Shown: positions 34,493 through 42,335, counted from the stretch's first letter. The stretch is 43,147 nucleotides of DNA from Bacillota bacterium (GCA_040754315.1 JBFMCS010000011.1:1-43147), one strand, 5' to 3'. Notes: generated from the sequence alone by a model not told the origin. Translations and numbers: made by a program.

Positions 34493-35540
34493 GGTTTGCC
34501 TCATCTACCACCATGACTACCTGGAACACAGGACCGGGGACGGTCACCTGGAAGCCCCCGGGCGCCTGCGGGCCATCCTCGATCTCCTTGACAGGGAGGG
34601 GGTTCTCTCACGGCTGCACGTGGCTAAGCCAAGGGAGGCCACGCTAGAGGAACTGTGCCTTGCCCATTCCCCGGGATACGTGGAAGTACTCAGGGCATTC
34701 GGGGATTCAGGAGGCGGCTACTTGGACCCTGATACCTTCATGAGCCCAGGGTCCTTCAGGGCTGCCTCCCTTGGGGCAGGGGGTACCATTGAAGCAGTGG
34801 AAGCCTGCCTAGCCGGCCTGTACCCCTCAACCTTCGTCCTAGCTAGACCCCCTGGGCACCACGCCAGCCGGTCCCAGGCCACGGGGTTTTGCCTGTTTAA
34901 CAACGTTGTGGTAGGTGCCCTTCACGCCCTCAGGCACCCCGGGATAAGAAGGGTTCTGGTGATAGACTGGGACCTCCATCACGGGAACGGCACTGAGAGC
35001 CTCCTGTATCAGCGCCAGGATGTCCTCTACTTCTCCGTTCACCAGAGCCCATGCTACCCAGGGACGGGTTCCCTGCAGGACCTGGGAGATGGGGAGGGGC
35101 TGGGATACAATCTCAACGTACCCCTCCCAGGGGGCGTGGGAGATCGCGGCTATGACATGGTGTTCCAGGAGATCTTGATGCCCGTCGCCCTGCGATACCA
35201 ACCTGACCTGGTGATGGTATCCGCCGGCCAGGATTGCCATCACGCAGACCCGCTGGGCGGCATGATGCTGACCACCCACGGATTTCACGGCATGGCCCGC
35301 CAGGCCAGGGAGATAGCCAGGGAGTGTGCCGCGGGGAGGATTGTCCTTTGCCTTGAGGGCGGCTACCATCTTGAGGCGTTGTCCCATAGTGTCCTGGCCA
35401 TCATTGACGCCTTGGGAGACCTCGGCCTTGATGTGACCGATCCCCTGGGCGACCCTGGAGAGACCCCTGTGGAGAGGATCCGGGACAGGCTCGCTCAAGT
35501 CCGTAATGTGATGTCACCCCACTGGCAGTGCCTGGCATGA
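34485..35540 (+). CDS. Histone deacetylase family (AcuC/acetylpolyamine amidohydrolase-like) protein
   Basis: The product is 351 residues from GTG 34485, which has GGGAGGAT upstream; the longer frame from ATG 34464 would include the SD. Motifs: LARPPGHHAS (active-site His pair), VIDWDLHHGNGT (zinc ligands Asp and His), VSAGQDCHHADPLGG (second zinc Asp) and CLEGGYHLEAL. Family members hydrolyse acetyl-lysine or acetylpolyamine amides. The presence of speD and a diamine-type aminotransferase in the window makes acetylpolyamine a candidate substrate, but acetoin-utilisation type deacylases are equally possible. Confidence 0.92.
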   Translation: MSEVCLIYHHDYLEHRTGDGHLEAPGRLRAILDLLDREGVLSRLHVAKPREATLEELCLAHSPGYVEVLRAFGDSGGGYLDPDTFMSPGSFRAASLGAGGTIEAVEACLAGLYPSTFVLARPPGHHASRSQATGFCLFNNVVVGALHALRHPGIRRVLVIDWDLHHGNGTESLLYQRQDVLYFSVHQSPCYPGTGSLQDLGDGEGLGYNLNVPLPGGVGDRGYDMVFQEILMPVALRYQPDLVMVSAGQDCHHADPLGGMMLTTHGFHGMARQAREIARECAAGRIVLCLEGGYHLEALSHSVLAIIDALGDLGLDVTDPLGDPGETPVERIRDRLAQVRNVMSPHWQCLA

Positions 35541-35597
35541 GTGCATCTGGGGCCGCATAGGAATCCACCAGAGAACCTCTGCAGGGAGGTGTGGTGG

Positions 35598-35990
35598 ATG
35601 GCCCGGGTGGAGCGGGTTACGGAGACCAAGGCTACCCGTCTTGATGTCGTCTCGGTACTGTCAGGCGTGCTGGTGGCCTTTGCGGCCAGCTTAGTCCTGG
35701 CGGTGATCCTGGCTCTTGCCGTGCTCTGGGGCGGGTTAGGTGAGACCGCCACCTCCTGGTCCCTGAGGGTAGGCGCCCTCCTAGCGGTGGCATGCGGTGG
35801 TGCCTTCAGCGCTAAGATGGCACAGGGACGAGGGCTTCTTCACGGGGTCTTGGCAGGATTAATCTACAGCATAGCCTGCGTGGTCATCGCATCCCTTGTG
35901 CCGGGCATTCCCCCCTTATCCCTCTTCAGGCACCTGGGGCTCGGGGTACTGGCCGGGGGCATAGGCGGGGTGGTTGGAGTTAATTCTTGA
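35598..35990 (+). CDS. TIGR04086-like membrane protein
   Basis: The product is 130 residues with four membrane helices (about 20-45, 52-72, 80-100, 107-128) and glycine-rich segments. It resembles the TIGR04086 family of small membrane proteins known from spore-forming Clostridia and Bacilli, whose function is undefined. The open frame reaches back to 35541, but GGGAGGTG six bases before ATG 35598 sets the start. Confidence 0.7.
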   Translation: MARVERVTETKATRLDVVSVLSGVLVAFAASLVLAVILALAVLWGGLGETATSWSLRVGALLAVACGGAFSAKMAQGRGLLHGVLAGLIYSIACVVIASLVPGIPPLSLFRHLGLGVLAGGIGGVVGVNS

Positions 35991-36067
35991 TAGGTATCAA
36001 TGGGCTGACCTCCGGGCATAATACCCACCGAATGGTGAGACTGCCAGGAAGCGGGGGTTAGCCCGTC

Positions 36068-37138
36068 ATGATCCAAAGCAGGGTTTTCGTGACCTGTGCC
36101 CTGGTATTGCTCCTCGGCTTAATCGAAGTTGAGGCTACAGCCTCACCCCTGGTGCGCCGGGGAAGCAGGGGAGCGGAGGTTACGGCAATACAGACTACCC
36201 TCAAGGACCTGGGATATCACCCCGGTCCCATTGATGGGGTCTTCGGGCCCCTTACTGAGAGGGCCGTGAAGGCCCTTCAAAAGGATCACGGCCTGCTGGT
36301 AGACGGCTTGGTCGGCAGCAACACCAGGCTGGCCTTGCAGGGATCCCCTAGCGTTACACCCCCGGACATGTACACAGTGCAGGCTGGTGACACCCTGGTC
36401 TCCATAGCCAAGAAGTATGGCCTTAACCCGATCCAGCTGGCCAGGAACAACAGCATCAGAAGCGAGATCCTCTATATTGGGCAGGCCTTGACCCTAAGGC
36501 CTCCACCTGTGAAAGAGGCATTTATGGAGCCTCCGCCTTCAAAAAGGGTCGCCTTGACCTTCAACGATGGACCCTTCCCAGGTTCTACCCCGAGAATCCT
36601 GGACATCCTGAAGGAAAGGGAAATCAAAGCAACCTTCTTCATTGTGGGATCCCTCCTTGAGGCCCAGCCAGGCCTTGGCGCTCGCATTATCAAAGAAGGT
36701 CACGAGATGGGAAATCATTCCTACCGTCACAGATCCTTCAGCGAATTGGATCCTGCTGAGGTGTGGGAAGAGATGCGCCTGGCTCAACGGGTTATTGATA
36801 GCTATCAGTCTGGGCCTCGCTACTTCAGACCCCCCTATGCCCACGTGTCGAATATGGTGAGGAGTGCGGCACGAGAAGTAGGTGTACAAATAGTACTCTG
36901 GACTCACCTGGGCATAAAAGACTACCCTGAGCCAAGAGACCTGGAGAACTGGGTTAATATCCTAATCGCCGATTCCAGGGATGGCTCAGTACTCATGCTC
37001 CACGACGGGCCTACCTTTGCCTACAGGGTACTGCCATTGCTTTTGGATAGACTGGAGGCCCAGGGATTCTCAGTGGTTTCGCTGTCAACATTGCTGGGAT
37101 CTTGGGACCTAACCAGTCCCCCCACTTCAGGCCAGTGA
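36068..37138 (+). CDS. Secreted peptidoglycan-binding/LysM/polysaccharide deacetylase-like protein
   Basis: The product is 356 residues. A signal peptide (~1-26) precedes a PG_binding_1 domain (~30-92; LKDLGYHPGPIDGVFGPLTE), a LysM domain (~101-144; YTVQAGDTLVSIAKKYG) and a carbohydrate esterase 4 (NodB) domain (~160-345). CE4 metal ligands are present: Asp167 in TFNDGP, His217 and His221 in HSYRH, plus RPPY and MLHDG. The catalytic-base aspartate of TFDDGP is Asn166, so activity may be lost or altered. It acts outside the membrane on the wall or spore cortex. ATG start with GGGGG upstream. Confidence 0.9.
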   Translation: MIQSRVFVTCALVLLLGLIEVEATASPLVRRGSRGAEVTAIQTTLKDLGYHPGPIDGVFGPLTERAVKALQKDHGLLVDGLVGSNTRLALQGSPSVTPPDMYTVQAGDTLVSIAKKYGLNPIQLARNNSIRSEILYIGQALTLRPPPVKEAFMEPPPSKRVALTFNDGPFPGSTPRILDILKEREIKATFFIVGSLLEAQPGLGARIIKEGHEMGNHSYRHRSFSELDPAEVWEEMRLAQRVIDSYQSGPRYFRPPYAHVSNMVRSAAREVGVQIVLWTHLGIKDYPEPRDLENWVNILIADSRDGSVLMLHDGPTFAYRVLPLLLDRLEAQGFSVVSLSTLLGSWDLTSPPTSGQ

Positions 37139-37149
37139 TAACCTGGCCG

Positions 37150-37695
37150 TCACTCGACCATCCGGCTGGGGTTCTCCACCCAGGAGAGGACGTCTTGGCA
37201 ACGCTTCACCATTTGTCCGATCTGCGACAGTGCCCGGCTTTGCATCATTGAGCCGTGGGCCTGCGCCATCGAGGAGATTGCCTGCTCAAGGCCAGCACTC
37301 ACCTGTGAATCGGCCTTGGACTGGTGACTTGAAAGACCCTCTGCCAGTTTGGTCAGGACCTGCTTGACCTGGGGCAGGTTGCCCTGGAGCTCCCCTGCAC
37401 CGCCCGCGGCGAAGCGATAGAGCTGGTTTGCCAGGTCGGACAGTTCAACTAGGCGCTGGCTCTCACCCAGGTAGGTAAAGGTTTGGTTTAGCGCCCCGCT
37501 CAATTGCTGCTCAGAGGAGAGCTGCTGTTCCCTGACACTGTTCTGCAGCTGGTAGAGTACCTTGCTCATGTCCTGGACTGGGTTCTTGGTCACCCCCGGC
37601 GTTTGGGTGCCCGGGTCTTGGGGAGCGTCAATGGGCACGTAATTAGCCTCTTGCTTCCTAGACTCATCGGCGGGACCGTCCGTCTTCTTTGACAT
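37150..37695 (-). CDS. Hypothetical helical protein next to SASP gene
   Basis: The product is 181 residues from ATG 37695, which is preceded by the SD GGGAGGTATACGAAG; a longer frame to 37737 would bury that SD. The N-terminal ~45 residues are charged and proline-rich. The rest is strongly helical with many Gln, Ser and Leu, likely coiled coil (residues ~55-100 and 120-165). No known family is recognised. It lies downstream of a spore protein gene on the same strand, separated by a strong hairpin, so a sporulation link is only suggested. It converges on the deacetylase gene with 11 bases between stops. Confidence 0.7.
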   Translation of the reverse strand: MSKKTDGPADESRKQEANYVPIDAPQDPGTQTPGVTKNPVQDMSKVLYQLQNSVREQQLSSEQQLSGALNQTFTYLGESQRLVELSDLANQLYRFAAGGAGELQGNLPQVKQVLTKLAEGLSSHQSKADSQVSAGLEQAISSMAQAHGSMMQSRALSQIGQMVKRCQDVLSWVENPSRMVE

Positions 37696-37744
37696 CTTCG
37701 TATACCTCCCTGAATAAATGGCCCTGGATAGGACCATGATATGG

Positions 37745-37774
37745 CTAGGATGGGCTCGAATGAGCCCATCCTAG
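37745..37774 (-). terminator. Perfect hairpin after the SASP gene
   Basis: A 13-bp perfect stem CTAGGATGGGCTC (37745-37757) pairs with 37762-37774 around a four-base loop, seven bases after the SASP stop. It has no T tract on the minus strand. Confidence 0.65.
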
Positions 37775-37780
37775 GGACAG

Positions 37781-37999
37781 TCAGGCTTCCGGCGTCACCA
37801 GCGATTCTTGGGCGAACCTGATCATGGCCCTCACCATCCGGCCACCTATGCGGCCTCCGACAAGGCCACATTCCCGGGATGCCATAAGAGGCCAGCCTAC
37901 CGCCTCGATCTTAGGCATCAAGCCTAGTTCGGAGGCAACTTCATACTTGAACGTATCCAGCGTACTCTCTGGCAGCAGTTTCGGGGCTAAACGCGCCAA
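37781..37999 (-). CDS. Alpha/beta-type small acid-soluble spore protein
   Basis: The product is 72 residues. The pattern TFKYEVASELGL (with the Glu-Leu germination-protease type site) and GGRIGGRMVRAMIRFAQE marks alpha/beta SASPs, which coat DNA in the forespore and protect it from damage. It is more divergent than Bacillus SspA-type proteins. TTG start with the SD GGAGGTGA. This gene is good evidence that the organism forms endospores. Confidence 0.92.
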   Translation of the reverse strand: MARLAPKLLPESTLDTFKYEVASELGLMPKIEAVGWPLMASRECGLVGGRIGGRMVRAMIRFAQESLVTPEA

Positions 38000-38159
38000 T
38001 TCCGTTCACCTCCTTCAAGTTTAGTCTTCGCATAGCGCCCTTGCCATTATGTTAGAGGCATTCTGGTAAGGCGGTCGCGAAATGAACAAGTGACCTCCCC
38101 TGGAAGGGAATTCATTTCTTGTCGAGAAATAACGAGAAAACGCGAGGGAGTGTACTGGC

Positions 38160-38480
38160 ATGACCCATTTCCTCCGCGTAGGATTTCTCGGGGAGAGGGC
38201 CAGGGAGCTCAGAGGCGATGCTGTCAGGCTGAAGGAGCTCCTCTCTGGGCTCGAGCTGTCTGACCGGGAGCCCTTGGCGGTGCGCGAGATAGAGTCCCTG
38301 CTCAGAAGCATAGGGAAGGCCGCCGGGGAGATCCAGGAGTTCCTGGATGCCTTGCCCTCGGAGCCCTTGGTCTGGACCGGCCAGGGCTCGACGGAGGAAG
38401 TCATGGCAATGCTGGAGGCCCTTGTCCAGGCAAGGGAAGCCCGGGGGTGCCCGGACAATCCCCTATTCCGGGAGGATTAG
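38160..38480 (+). CDS. Hypothetical small helical protein
   Basis: The product is 106 residues, mostly helical and charged, without membrane segments. No family is recognised. ATG start after GAGGGAG. It is divergent from the SASP gene; the shared ~160-base spacer contains a small inverted repeat ATTTCT/AGAAAT (38114-38130). It is followed by the FmdB gene 43 bases on. It ends in TAG. Confidence 0.65.
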   Translation: MTHFLRVGFLGERARELRGDAVRLKELLSGLELSDREPLAVREIESLLRSIGKAAGEIQEFLDALPSEPLVWTGQGSTEEVMAMLEALVQAREARGCPDNPLFRED

Positions 38481-38498
38481 AAACTACCAGGTAGAATT

Positions 38499-38513
38499 CC
38501 CTTCATGGAAGGG
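38499..38513 (+). promoter_or_regulatory. Hairpin covering the fmdB ribosome binding site
   Basis: CCCTTC (38499-38504) pairs with GAAGGG (38508-38513) across ATG. The 3' arm is the SD for the TTG start at 38524, so this hairpin could limit translation. Confidence 0.35.
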
Positions 38514-38523
38514 GGCCTAGGAC

Positions 38524-38724
38524 TTGCCCATATATGAGTTCAAGTGTTCATCCTGTGGTGAGAAGTTCGAGCGCCTGTGCCGGATGGGTGAAGATAGCCC
38601 CGGCCCATGCCCAGGATGCGGTTCAGACGCATCCAAGAAGGTGCTCTCCCTGTTCGCCGGGAAGGGCTCCAAGGGTTCGGCCTGCTCTGGGTGCTCTTCC
38701 TCGAAGTGCTCGTCATGCCATTGA
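38524..38724 (+). CDS. FmdB-family zinc ribbon protein
   Basis: The product is 66 residues. The N-terminus LPIYEFKCSSCGEKFE and the second pair GPCPGCGS give the CxxC-CxxC zinc ribbon of the FmdB/regulatory family. A Ser/Cys-rich tail (CSGCSSSKCSSCH) follows, adding five more cysteines. TTG start with GGAAGGGGG. The sulfur-carrier gene starts 14 bases after the stop, so they are likely co-expressed. The function of FmdB proteins is poorly defined. Confidence 0.88.
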   Translation: MPIYEFKCSSCGEKFERLCRMGEDSPGPCPGCGSDASKKVLSLFAGKGSKGSACSGCSSSKCSSCH

Positions 38725-38738
38725 AAGGGGGGGTACGC

Positions 38739-38966
38739 GTGAATCTGCGCGTTAACGGTCATGTCGCACAGTTCTTTCCTGGAGGAAAGGCAGTGCACGA
38801 AATGACCCTTGAGGAACCCGCCAGCGTCAGGGAGGTCCTTGGGAGGCTCTCAGTCAACCCGCAGCTAGTCATGGCTGTGTACATTAACAACGAGAAACGG
38901 GACCTCGATTGCCTGGTAAATGATGGCGACGAGGTATTGCTGCTCTCGCCTGTTTCCGGAGGCTAG
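38739..38966 (+). CDS. MoaD/ThiS-family sulfur carrier protein
   Basis: The product is 75 residues from GTG 38739 (SD AAAGGGGGG). The beta-grasp pattern includes LRVNGHVAQFF, VREVLGRLSVNPQLVMAVYINN and the final DGDEVLLLSPVSGG. The C-terminal Gly-Gly is the site that is adenylated and thiocarboxylated in MoaD and ThiS. No ThiF/MoeB activator or MoaE/ThiG partner is in the window. The MBL gene starts two bases after the stop (TAG). Confidence 0.88.
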   Translation: MNLRVNGHVAQFFPGGKAVHEMTLEEPASVREVLGRLSVNPQLVMAVYINNEKRDLDCLVNDGDEVLLLSPVSGG

Positions 38967-38968
38967 GG

Positions 38969-39868
38969 TTGGAGCTCCTGCGCATAAACGAGGACGCATG
39001 GCTGCTGCCCGGGCGAACCTGCCTGGGCATCATCCAGTCCCAGGGCCAAGCTCTATTGGTGGACTCAGGCAATGGACCGGATTCGGCAAAGAAGGCGCTC
39101 CGGGCCATTGAGGGCGCAGGTTGGAGACTGGCGGGGATCCTGAATACCCATGCCCATGCGGATCACTACGGCGGCAACGGTGTACTGACCCGGAAAACGC
39201 AGGCGCCAGTGTTTGCCAGTGAGCTGGAGGCGCTTGTGATGAAGTACCCTGTGCTGGAACCCGCCGCCATCTTCGGAGCCTACCCTCCGCCCAACCTCAA
39301 GAACAGTTTTCTAATGGCCGCAGCGTCTCCTGTGGATCGCCTGGTGGCGCCGGGAGAGGCCTTGAGAGTGGGGGAGAGGGTATGCCAAGCTGTGTCCCTG
39401 AGCGGCCATTCCATGGGCCAGGTAGGGCTAGCTTGCGGTGAGATCCTTTTTGCCGGGGACGCCTTTATCGGCCAAGCGACACTGGAGAGAAACCCCATAC
39501 CCTACAACGTGGACACCAAGAGGGCTCTTGAAAGCCTTGATCTGATGGAGACAGCCGGCTACCACCGCATCGTGGCTAGTCACACTCAACCGGAAGAAGA
39601 CCACAGGCGCTCCCTGAGGCTGTACAGGCAACGCATCCTCCAGGTTGCTGATTCGCTGCTTTTTTTCCTAGAGAGTGGACCATCCACCACCGAGAGGCTC
39701 CTGGGAGCCGTATGCGAGAAGTACGGATCCCCGCTGAAGGCCCCAACCCAGTACTATCTCATGCGGTCGGCGATAGCCTCCATTCTTTCCTACCTCAGAG
39801 AGAAGGGTGAAATCGCCATGTCGTGCACGCGAGGGGAGATGTTTTGGCACACTCACGTGCGTATATAG
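38969..39868 (+). CDS. Metallo-beta-lactamase fold hydrolase
   Basis: The product is 299 residues. The HxHxDH motif is THAHADHYGG (about residues 51-60), with further metal ligands in LSGHSMGQ and FAGDAF and a final His in VASHTQPEED. The C-terminal third is helical and may add specificity. The substrate is unknown; being tightly linked to a sulfur carrier gene, a thioester or persulfide substrate is possible. TTG start. The 3' end overlaps the LOG-like gene by 25 bases. It ends in TAG. Confidence 0.88.
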   Translation: MELLRINEDAWLLPGRTCLGIIQSQGQALLVDSGNGPDSAKKALRAIEGAGWRLAGILNTHAHADHYGGNGVLTRKTQAPVFASELEALVMKYPVLEPAAIFGAYPPPNLKNSFLMAAASPVDRLVAPGEALRVGERVCQAVSLSGHSMGQVGLACGEILFAGDAFIGQATLERNPIPYNVDTKRALESLDLMETAGYHRIVASHTQPEEDHRRSLRLYRQRILQVADSLLFFLESGPSTTERLLGAVCEKYGSPLKAPTQYYLMRSAIASILSYLREKGEIAMSCTRGEMFWHTHVRI

Positions 39869-40329
39869 GGGTTATAGGCCCCAGTGAGTGCACTGAGGCT
39901 GAGTACCTTTTGGCCCAGGAAGTGGGGAGCCTCATTGCCCGCAGCGGCGCTGTGCTGGTTACGGGCGGCCGTGGGGGTGTCATGGAGGCGGCTTCACGGG
40001 GTGCCAGGGAGTCCGGCGGGCTGACCATTGGCATCCTCCCAGGGCTTGACAGGGCCTCCGGAAACCGGTACCTTGACGTGGTTATCCCAACAGGGCTCGG
40101 CTCAGCCCGGAACGCCATCGTGGTGTCCGCCTCTGACGCGCTCATAGCCATCTCAGGGGGTTACGGAACCCTCTCAGAAATAGGGCTGGCACTGAAAGCA
40201 GGAAGGGCAGTGGTAGGGCTGAATACTTGGCAGGTTTTGCCACAGGGGAGGGGAGGGGACCCCATAATACGGGCATCCAGCGCAGCCCAGGCCGTGACGC
40301 TTGCGCTGGGGCACACAACCCCTGGATGA
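39844..40329 (+). CDS. LOG/TIGR00725-like nucleotide-binding protein
   Basis: The product is 161 residues from TTG 39844 (SD AGGGGAGA). It has a Rossmann-like fold with IGVIGPSE, VLVTGGRGGVMEAASRGA and ISGGYGTLSEIGLALKAGR. These match the PGGxGTxxE-type phosphoribohydrolase/lysine-decarboxylase-like family; the first Pro is Ser here. TIGR00725 members are of unknown substrate. The gene overlaps the MBL gene. Its 3' part is duplicated as a relic at 40485-40574. Confidence 0.85.
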   Translation: MAHSRAYIGVIGPSECTEAEYLLAQEVGSLIARSGAVLVTGGRGGVMEAASRGARESGGLTIGILPGLDRASGNRYLDVVIPTGLGSARNAIVVSASDALIAISGGYGTLSEIGLALKAGRAVVGLNTWQVLPQGRGGDPIIRASSAAQAVTLALGHTTPG

Positions 40330-40484
40330 GGTCGCATCATACTTTCTTTGGCATACTAGCCCTGAACGAGTAGCGGCGGGAACTGAACCCGGACAGGATA
40401 CGGAGGAAAGACCGCCGGTCTCCCACGAACCTCGACCGGGTTGGGAGGTCCATTTCCCCAACGCGGAGACAGCAACACTGAACC

Positions 40485-40574
40485 TGGCAGGTTTTGCCAC
40501 ACGAAAGGGGAGGGGACCCCATAGTGGGGGCCTCAAGCCCAGCCTATGCCGTGGATCTGGCGCTGAAAAACTAA
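40485..40574 (+). pseudogene. Duplicated C-terminal relic of the LOG-like gene
   Basis: Codons from TGG 40485 read WQVLPHERGGDPIVGASS, then PAYAVDLALKN and a TAA. This parallels the end of the intact gene (WQVLPQGRGGDPIIRASS, then AAQAVTLALGH). DNA identity is clear from TGGCAGGTTTTGCCAC onward. Upstream sequence has no intact remainder, so the copy lacks its N-terminal three quarters. Each copy is followed by TTGGCATACTA (40348-40358 and 40616-40626), showing that the tandem duplication extended past the gene. The 40330-40484 stretch holds no gene that I can see. Confidence 0.8.
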
Positions 40575-40596
40575 AAAATGCAGATAGACTTAGGCG

Positions 40597-40626
40597 TCAT
40601 AGATATCTCCGCTTTTTGGCATACTA
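40597..40626 (+). promoter_or_regulatory. Possible forespore-type promoter before the Cys-rich gene
   Basis: CATACTA (40620-40626) equals the sigma-G/F-type -10 consensus CATNNTA. TCATA (40597-40601) stands 18 bases upstream and differs by one base from GHATR. The element lies 30 bases before the start at 40657. Confidence 0.3.
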
Positions 40627-40656
40627 CCCATGAAACACATAAGAGGAGGTGCACTG

Positions 40657-40944
40657 ATGCCCCACCACATTCAACAGAACATTCAGCAGTGCATTCAGAC
40701 CTGCCACCAGCAGGCGAACGAGCTCAGATCCCTGGCAAACCAGGCCCCTGAGACCTCGCTGAGGAACATGCTTACAGAGGGCGCTCACCACATTGAGATG
40801 TGTATTCGAGAGTGTGAGTTTTGCGTGGAGAGGATCCAGCAGCCTCAGGCTCAGGCTCAAACCCAGGTTACGGGTTACCATCCCGGGCAGTTCCAGGCGC
40901 CGCAGTACCAGCCAGGCCAGTACCAGCCGGGACTCCCCAGGTAG
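40657..40944 (+). CDS. Small Cys-rich helical protein with PQYQPGQ tail
   Basis: The product is 95 residues from ATG 40657 with a perfect SD AGGAGGTG; an upstream ATG at 40630 would contain it. Residues 1-65 are two or three helices with CIQTC and MCIRECEFC, five cysteines spaced for helical metal or disulfide binding. The distant similarity is to four-helix copper-binding (DUF326-like) or spore coat CotF-type proteins. The tail has Gln/Pro/Tyr repeats (QAQAQTQ, YQPGQYQPG). Function unknown; a spore role is suggested only by the CATACTA element. It ends in TAG, followed by a terminator. Confidence 0.75.
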   Translation: MPHHIQQNIQQCIQTCHQQANELRSLANQAPETSLRNMLTEGAHHIEMCIRECEFCVERIQQPQAQAQTQVTGYHPGQFQAPQYQPGQYQPGLPR

Positions 40945-40987
40945 AATTGGAAAGGTTGCCCCTGCGTAACAGTACAGCTAGGAGTAG

Positions 40988-41026
40988 GAGGCCTTCTACC
41001 CGGCACCCCGGGGGGAGGGCCTCTTT
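40988..41026 (+). terminator. Terminator after the Cys-rich gene
   Basis: GAGGCC (40988-40993) pairs with GGCCTC (41018-41023), with an inner CCGG/CCGG stem, followed by TTT. Confidence 0.65.
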
Positions 41027-41122
41027 CACGGGACCTTCATGTGTTACTTCCTATAACATATATTATGTCATCTAATTGCTGCCGGAGGAAGACCACTGGA
41101 AATGGGAGCCCCGGGATAGTGA

Positions 41123-41623
41123 TCAGGCACCCTTACCCGTCATGTGGTCCACTTCAATCACAATCACGCATACACCATCGACTTCCGCAAGGTCTCCCTG
41201 GGCCAGAGGCGGAATGCCGTCAACGGAATAGCGGCAGCACAAGGCATCCAGGAGGTCCCGCTTCTCGCCGGGATCCGTGGAGAGCCTCGCTTGGCCGAAG
41301 CACATAACGCTCTCGTAGTGCGCGCCCCACGTGCAGGCTCGATCTCCCGGCTGGAACCCTAGGAGGGTATCCACCTCGAAGCACACGGCATGCCCTGTGG
41401 AGAGAATATCGATCTTTAGGCCCTCCCGGGCCGAGTGTATGATGATCTTGCCGTCAAGATACGAAAAGAAAACGGGTACGACGTAGGGGAATGTACCATC
41501 AGTGAGACCGAGCCGTCCAACGCGCTCCCGCCGGAGCAATTCAACGCAACGCTCGTGGGAGAGCACCTTGGATGACCTTCGCATAGGCCTCTTCCACGCC
41601 AGTGATCTGTTGTCTCCGTTCAT
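41123..41623 (-). CDS. Pyridoxamine 5'-phosphate oxidase-family (NimA-like) protein
   Basis: The product is up to 166 residues. It has the split-barrel flavin-binding fold of the NimA/PNPOx-like group: RRERVGRLGLTDGTFPYVVPVFFSYLDGKIIIHSA, AVCFEVDTL and YESVMCFGQARL. Such proteins bind FMN or heme and may reduce nitro compounds. ATG 41584 (MRRSSKVL) matches the usual family start and has GGAAGAGG close by; ATG 41623 gives 13 extra residues. Confidence 0.88.
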   Translation of the reverse strand: MNGDNRSLAWKRPMRRSSKVLSHERCVELLRRERVGRLGLTDGTFPYVVPVFFSYLDGKIIIHSAREGLKIDILSTGHAVCFEVDTLLGFQPGDRACTWGAHYESVMCFGQARLSTDPGEKRDLLDALCCRYSVDGIPPLAQGDLAEVDGVCVIVIEVDHMTGKGA

Positions 41624-41684
41624 GCTTTGGAAGGCTCTCCTCGAAGACCTCCCGACTCACCTCTCTTTCGTTCTCTCAACTCTC

Positions 41685-42011
41685 TTAGAGGTCTTTAAAC
41701 TTAACGGCCGTGCCATAGACCAAGACCTCAGCCGCCCCGGACATCACTGCCGAGGTTGAAAACCTTACAGACACCACAGCATCGGCGCCCAAGCCCTCGG
41801 CTTCCTGGACCATCCTGGACAGTGCCTCTTCCCGAGCCTTGCTGAGAAGCTGGGAGTATTCTCTAACCTCTCCTCCGACCAGGTTCCTGAGGCCCGCCAT
41901 GATGTCATTTCCAAGGTGCCTTGCCCTGATCGTGCTTCCCTTGACCATGCCTAAGGCCTTGACGACCTCCCTTCCAGGTACAACGCCTGTCGTGTAGACG
42001 TCCAATTTCAC
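41685..42011 (-). CDS. YbjQ/heavy-metal-binding domain (DUF74) protein
   Basis: From GTG 42011 the product is 108 residues, the exact YbjQ size. It has GSTIRARHLGNDIMAGLRNLVGGEVREY, EALSRMVQEAEGLGADAVVSVRF and the C-terminal EVLVYGTAVKF, all family markers. Family members form pentamers; their function is unclear. The start overlaps the stop of the small membrane protein by four bases, so they are coupled. The longer frame to 42242 has no SD and an unlikely composition. Confidence 0.92.
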   Translation of the reverse strand: MKLDVYTTGVVPGREVVKALGMVKGSTIRARHLGNDIMAGLRNLVGGEVREYSQLLSKAREEALSRMVQEAEGLGADAVVSVRFSTSAVMSGAAEVLVYGTAVKFKDL

Positions 42012-42199
42012 TCCCCCCCACCGGCAATCTTGTCCCTGATGGCCACCACCACGATGATTAGCAGACCCGATGCCGCCAAGAACAGGCCAACCTTGACAGC
42101 CCCCGGGAGTCTCAGCACATCCACGAGCAGGGGCCGCAATGCAAACCCTAGCAGCACCATCACACCTAGGAGCAGGAGCACAAGACCCACGGTCTTCAT
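42008..42199 (-). CDS. Small two-helix membrane protein coupled to YbjQ
   Basis: The product is 63 residues with two hydrophobic helices (about 4-21 and 36-53) and a short charged tail. The SD GGTGGGTGAT precedes ATG 42199. Its stop overlaps the YbjQ start (GTGA). It probably anchors or works with the YbjQ protein, by position only. Confidence 0.75.
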   Translation of the reverse strand: MKTVGLVLLLLGVMVLLGFALRPLLVDVLRLPGAVKVGLFLAASGLLIIVVVAIRDKIAGGGE

Positions 42200-42335
42200 T
42201 TACATCACCCACCGAGTAAGAGGTACTGGAAGCCAATACCAAGAAGATTTGGCACTCCGCTTGATGTGGGGGTTTGAACTCCCTGTGATTTCTGGAGTGG
42301 AAACCGCAAGTCCTGCCAACACCGGCGGGAGGTGT

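Noticed and set aside
41046-41070. AT-rich dyad ACATA/TATGT as a promoter
   Set aside because: No gene follows on plus, and on minus the next gene is already ending; no -35 match.
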